NCBI GenBank assembly: GCA_012729295.1
Contig: JAAYDK010000142.1
Coordinates: forward strand, 1 to 36,536
Direction of reading: 5' to 3'
DNA: 36,536 nt
Origin: Spirochaetales bacterium
Lineage (GTDB): Bacteria > Spirochaetota > Spirochaetia > Sphaerochaetales > Sphaerochaetaceae
Under the pieces are notes generated by a model, which was not told the origin of the DNA, did no database searches, and saw only the letters and a program-made list of their open reading frames with translations. Position numbers and translations under genes: made by a program. Below, one piece after another: positions 32,523 to 36,536 of the stretch. Every line of letters begins with the position of its first letter. Positions within the stretch are counted from its first letter, which is position 1.

Positions 32523-33787
32523 CGTGATTCCTCCTGTTCTTCCGAATCTTCACTATCCGAAGCATTATTCCAATCCATTTTCAGCATATTTTGAGCATCA
32601 GAAACGGGCAACTCTTCGACCGAGGTAAGACGGCGACGAATCGTTGTAGATTTCTTGGTCGCCAAATCTAAATCTCCCGAAGCCTGATCAAGACGTTTCT
32701 TCGTTTTTTCCAACAACTCTCCAAATTTCCCGAATTCGGTCTTTACCGCTCCCAACACTTTCCAGACTTCACTGGAACGCTGTTGTATGGCTAATGTCTT
32801 GAAACCCATCTGCAGACTGTTAAGCAAAGCTGCCAGAGTAGTGGGGCCTGCCAAAACTACATGATGGTTGCGCTGTAGTTCGTCGACGATTCCCGGCATA
32901 TTAAGTACTTCTGCATATAATCCCTCGAATGGCAAAAATAAGATTGCAAAATCGGTCGTATGGGGAACGTCGATATATTTATCGGCAATATCCTTCGCCT
33001 CGCTTTTAATTCTGATCCTGATTGCCTTTCGGGCAGTTTCGCTCAGATCGAGATTCCCTTCTTTTTGTGCGTCAAGAAGCCGTTCGTAATCCTCTTTTGG
33101 AAATTTGGCATCGATAGGGAGGAACACTTTGGAATCCTTGTCCCCCTTTCCAGGCAGACGTACGGCAAATTCAACTCTATCAGAGCTTCCCTGCTTCACT
33201 GCTACATTGGTAACATACTGATCGGGAGCCAAGATATCCTCAAGAATGGCGTGGAGTTGAAATTCACCGAGAATCCCGCGTGTTTTCACATTCCCGAGGA
33301 CTCGCTTGAGGTCTCCCACTCCGTCTGCGAGTGTCTGCATCTCGCCCAAGCTCTTGTTGACTACCGTCAATTGCTCGCTTACCAATTTGAAAGACTGACC
33401 TAGACGTTCTTCAAGCGTGGCATGAAGTTTTTCGTCGACGGTAGCCCGGATATGTTCAAGTTTCGTAGAATTGTCGTTTCTGATGAGCTCTAACTTTTGT
33501 TCAACTTGTTCTCGTACATATTTCAACTGATTTTCAGTTCTCTCAGATAACTGTTCGGTTTTTCTAGAGACTTCGTTCAGGCTTTCCTGGGTAATGGAGG
33601 CGATTTTGGAAATGCTTTCGATTGAACCGAGTTGGTTCGACTGAAGCATCGAAATCAATTCGCTACGCAGCTGAGAAGATTCTGTTCTCTGTTCCCTTGT
33701 TGATGAACGAATGGTGAGCACTGTAAGAATCGACAGTACTGCACTTGCTGCGATAATGATGGAAACGAAAATATATGCAAAGAGCAT
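32519..33787 (-). CDS. rmuC: DNA recombination protein RmuC family
   Basis: N-terminal TM then coiled coil then RmuC domain ([55 protein letters not shown]); start trimmed from 33862. Confidence 0.93.
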   Translation of the reverse strand: MLFAYIFVSIIIAASAVLSILTVLTIRSSTREQRTESSQLRSELISMLQSNQLGSIESISKIASITQESLNEVSRKTEQLSERTENQLKYVREQVEQKLELIRNDNSTKLEHIRATVDEKLHATLEERLGQSFKLVSEQLTVVNKSLGEMQTLADGVGDLKRVLGNVKTRGILGEFQLHAILEDILAPDQYVTNVAVKQGSSDRVEFAVRLPGKGDKDSKVFLPIDAKFPKEDYERLLDAQKEGNLDLSETARKAIRIRIKSEAKDIADKYIDVPHTTDFAILFLPFEGLYAEVLNMPGIVDELQRNHHVVLAGPTTLAALLNSLQMGFKTLAIQQRSSEVWKVLGAVKTEFGKFGELLEKTKKRLDQASGDLDLATKKSTTIRRRLTSVEELPVSDAQNMLKMDWNNASDSEDSEEQEESR

Positions 33788-33829
33788 CGGCTCCTGCCTC
33801 CTTCGACCTGAACGCAGGCATATCGAAAC

Positions 33830-33855
33830 AGCCCCGGCCGTTTTCGGTCGGGGCT
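33830..33855 (-). terminator. Hairpin downstream of metQ (probable terminator)
   Basis: AGCCCCGACCG-AAAA-CGGCCGGGGCT on minus strand (11 bp, one G-T), followed by GTTTCG; short U-tract. Confidence 0.55.
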
Positions 33856-33861
33856 GGCGCA

Positions 33862-34662
33862 TTAGAACACAGTTACGACTTCGCCGTTCGGATAGGTTTT
33901 TGCAACATAATCCTTAATGACCTGGCTTTGGAGAGCCTTAACCAAGGCAACGATGGCTGCATCATTCTCGCGTCCGGCCTTCACTGCAACAACGTTCACA
34001 TACGGTGAGTCGGCACCTTCGACTACGAGACCGTCGACATTAGCGCGCAAGCCCGCTGGAATTGCATAGTTGCCGTTGATGACCGCTGCATCTACATCTT
34101 CGAGAACTCTCGGCAACGAAGCTGCTTCGATTTCGCGGAACTTAAGATTCAGCTTGTTTTCCACGATATCGAGCGGAGTAGCGGTAGTGCCTGCTTCAGC
34201 TTTGAGCTTTAACAAACCAGCGCTCTGCAAAAGCAAAAGGGCTCGGCCTTCGTTGGTCGGATCGTTGGGTATTGCGACAATGGCACCCTGCTTCAGGTCG
34301 GCAAGCTTCGAAATCTTTTTCGAATACAAAGCGAGCGGTTCGATATGGATACCGCCGGCATTTGCCAAATGAAAGCCTTTTTCCTTGTTGAAGGATTCGA
34401 GATACGGGATATGCTGGAAAAAGTTTGCATCCAGCTGCCCGCTTTCGAGAGCCTCGTTCGGCGTCACATAATCGGTGAATTCAACAATTTTTAAGGTGAT
34501 TCCGGCACTCGCGAGTTGCGGTGCAACCAGCTGCAGAAATGCTGCGTGGGGCTCTGGAGTGGCTCCTACGGTCAACACATTCTGACTCTCTTTCGCTGCT
34601 GCACCAAAGAGCAACGATCCGGCAAGTAATAAAACGACAAGACTTACGATAAGTTTCTTCAT
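33862..34662 (-). CDS. metQ: Methionine ABC transporter substrate-binding protein MetQ
   Basis: NLPA family: VGATPEPHAAFL, QHIPYLESFNKEKGFHL, IPNDPTNEGRALLLL. Confidence 0.93.
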   Translation of the reverse strand: MKKLIVSLVVLLLAGSLLFGAAAKESQNVLTVGATPEPHAAFLQLVAPQLASAGITLKIVEFTDYVTPNEALESGQLDANFFQHIPYLESFNKEKGFHLANAGGIHIEPLALYSKKISKLADLKQGAIVAIPNDPTNEGRALLLLQSAGLLKLKAEAGTTATPLDIVENKLNLKFREIEAASLPRVLEDVDAAVINGNYAIPAGLRANVDGLVVEGADSPYVNVVAVKAGRENDAAIVALVKALQSQVIKDYVAKTYPNGEVVTVF

Positions 34663-34680
34663 AATCAACACTCCTATTGT

Positions 34681-35343
34681 TCATCGACGCGCCATCATGC
34701 GCGCACTTAGACGATTTCCAACCAACTGGATACATTCTACCAGTACCAGTATGACGATTACCGATACGAGCATCACATCGGGTCTGAACCGCTGGTACCC
34801 GTAGCGTATTGCCAAATCTCCAAGACCGCCGCCTCCGATTGCTCCGGCCATTGCCGAATATCCGATAAGGTTGATGATGGTGAGCGTGATACCGCTTACC
34901 AGTGCAGGCATAGCCTCGGGAATCAACACCTTGATGATTATCTGCATCGGTGTCGATCCCATCGCGCGGGCGGCCTGAACGACCCCCGGATCCACCTCCT
35001 TTAAAGCTGACTCGATAATCCTTGCCACAAACGGAGCCGCAGCTATCGAAAGCGGAACGATTGTCGCGACGGTACCGATGCTGGTACCAACGATGATTCT
35101 TGATAAAGGAAACAACAAAATCATAAGAATGATGAATGGAAAAGATCTCAGGACGTTCACGATTCGTCCAAGTACATTGTTCAACACCGGTTTTGGGATA
35201 ATTCCGCCTTGCTCCTCTGGCCCGGTCGCGCACAGCAGCACGCCGATCGGCAATCCCAATGTCAATGAGAACATCGTTGAGGCGAGGACCATGATAATTG
35301 TCTCGACAGTTGCAGCACCGACAAGTCTCAATAAATCACTCAT
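34681..35343 (-). CDS. metI: Methionine ABC transporter permease MetI
   Basis: 220 aa polytopic; EVDPGVVQAARAMGSTPMQIIIKVLIPEAMPALVSG. Confidence 0.95.
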   Translation of the reverse strand: MSDLLRLVGAATVETIIMVLASTMFSLTLGLPIGVLLCATGPEEQGGIIPKPVLNNVLGRIVNVLRSFPFIILMILLFPLSRIIVGTSIGTVATIVPLSIAAAPFVARIIESALKEVDPGVVQAARAMGSTPMQIIIKVLIPEAMPALVSGITLTIINLIGYSAMAGAIGGGGLGDLAIRYGYQRFRPDVMLVSVIVILVLVECIQLVGNRLSARMMARR

Positions 35344-36356
35344 TAGACCGCTTCCTCCTCGACAAGTACCCCAGCCGATTGTAAAGCCTCGACGGCTTTA
35401 GTGATTTCGCTACCTTCTCCGATAATATCGCAAATCAGCGTACCGACATCCTCATTTCCTACACGCTGGACACCTCCGGCGCGTATGTTGAATTCAACTT
35501 CACATTGTTTTTGAATTCTACTTAAAATAGGCTCGCCAGTCGAACTTCCTCTAAATCGTAAGGTAAACCGACCACCTTCGGCAGACCATCGAACCATGGT
35601 ATGGTGCTGTTCATGCTCAGCTGCAAGCGGAGAAAGGTTTGCGAGGAATTCCTTCGTAGTTGAAGATTTTGGTGATGCGAATACATCGACGACTTTTCCC
35701 TCTTCGACCACGGTTCCGTTATCAAGCACGGCAACATGTTCGCATGCATCCCGAACGACTTCCATCTGATGCGTAATCATCACTACCGAAAGCTGCATCT
35801 TTTTCTGCAGATCGCGTATCAAATTTAAAATCGAACGAGTTGTCTGGGGATCGAGCGCACTTGTGGCTTCGTCGCAAAAAAGTATATACGGATTGTTTGC
35901 GAGTGATCTGGCAATTGCAACCCGCTGCTTCTGACCACCCGATAGTGTACTGATGGGAGCATTTCCACGTCCGGCAAGATCGACCAGATCGAGTAATTCA
36001 TTTACTCGTTTTTTTATAAGCGATCGCTCAATCCCTGCGATTTCAAGCGGATAGGCGATATTCTCGAAGGCATTTCGTGATGAGAAAAGATTAAAATTCT
36101 GGAAAATCATGCCGATCTTACGTCGTTGCGAAATCAATGCGTCTTTTTGCAAGTCGTCGACGCGCTTTCCATCATAAAGGATTTCACCCGAATCAGGACG
36201 CTCAAGAAGGCTGATTAAACGTACGAGAGTTGATTTACCCGCACCGCTACGGCCAATGATGCCGTAAATGGTATTGGCCGGTATTTCAAGGCTTATGTCG
36301 TCGACAGCTCGAAGAGTTCCGTATGCTCGGCTCAAATGCTTCAAGGATATATGCAT
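35343..36356 (-). CDS. metN: Methionine ABC transporter ATP-binding protein MetN
   Basis: 337 aa; Walker A GRSGAGKSTLVR, LSGGQKQRVAIARSL, C-terminal NIL domain. Confidence 0.97.
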   Translation of the reverse strand: MHISLKHLSRAYGTLRAVDDISLEIPANTIYGIIGRSGAGKSTLVRLISLLERPDSGEILYDGKRVDDLQKDALISQRRKIGMIFQNFNLFSSRNAFENIAYPLEIAGIERSLIKKRVNELLDLVDLAGRGNAPISTLSGGQKQRVAIARSLANNPYILFCDEATSALDPQTTRSILNLIRDLQKKMQLSVVMITHQMEVVRDACEHVAVLDNGTVVEEGKVVDVFASPKSSTTKEFLANLSPLAAEHEQHHTMVRWSAEGGRFTLRFRGSSTGEPILSRIQKQCEVEFNIRAGGVQRVGNEDVGTLICDIIGEGSEITKAVEALQSAGVLVEEEAV

Positions 36357-36409
36357 GCGAATTCAACCTCTTAAGCCGGTATAGCCGGGTACCACATCAT
36401 AAAAGAATC

Positions 36410-36440
36410 ATTGCCCTTCATCAAGCGGTATGAGGGCAAT
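36410..36440 (-). promoter_or_regulatory. Hairpin in metN leader (candidate attenuator)
   Basis: ATTGCCC-TCAT-ACCGCTTG-ATGA-A-GGGCAAT (11 bp, 1-nt bulge), followed by GATTCTTTTATG on minus strand. Confidence 0.4.
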
Positions 36441-36481
36441 TCCTTTGTGAACTATGCGCTAATTTTGCATATATATAAAAA

Positions 36482-36523
36482 TATCACTCATTTTTAGCAT
36501 AATTATGCATGAAATGAGTGATA
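36482..36523. repeat. 42-bp near-perfect palindrome
   Basis: 21-nt arms TATCACTCATTTTTAGCATAA / TATCACTCATTTCATGCATAA with 18/21 matches and no spacer. Confidence 0.8.
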
Positions 36524-36536
36524 CTAAGATAAAAAA

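Noticed and set aside
1-36536. CRISPR arrays, transposases, integrases or toxin-antitoxin modules
   Set aside because: None seen; no regularly spaced repeats and every large ORF on the coding strand is a recognisable housekeeping or metabolic family

Overview
The window is a spirochaete-like chromosomal segment, probably Treponema/Sphaerochaeta-type judging from protein sequences and gene order; I ran no database search. About 22.6 kb of minus-strand housekeeping operons runs tRNA-Thr(GGT)-rpmG-tRNA-Trp(CCA)-secE-nusG-rplK-rplA-rplJ-rplL-rpoB-rpoC-rpsL-rpsG, then a terminator, then a separately promoted tuf-rpsJ-(S10/spc cluster)-rpmD-rplO(partial). The right third holds glgP (+), a DUF554 membrane protein (-), a MobA-like nucleotidyltransferase (+), clpB (-), a TetR regulator (-), a membrane-anchored M20 peptidase (+), ornithine carbamoyltransferase (-), rmuC (-) and metQ-metI-metN (-). 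I found no CRISPR array, prophage, transposon or obviously novel protein system. The most interesting signals are non-coding: (1) a strong promoter with a dyad -35 region and a structured ~280-nt 5' leader in front of tuf; (2) a hairpin plus U8 tract placed between a near-consensus promoter and the first gene (tRNA-Thr) of the rpoBC mega-operon; (3) an L1-type autoregulatory motif upstream of rplK; (4) structured spacers at rplJ/rplL, rplL/rpoB and tuf/rpsJ; (5) a 42-bp near-perfect palindrome at the right edge upstream of metNIQ. RpoB carries Asn at the E. coli Ser531 position, the residue tied to natural rifampicin resistance in spirochaetes.
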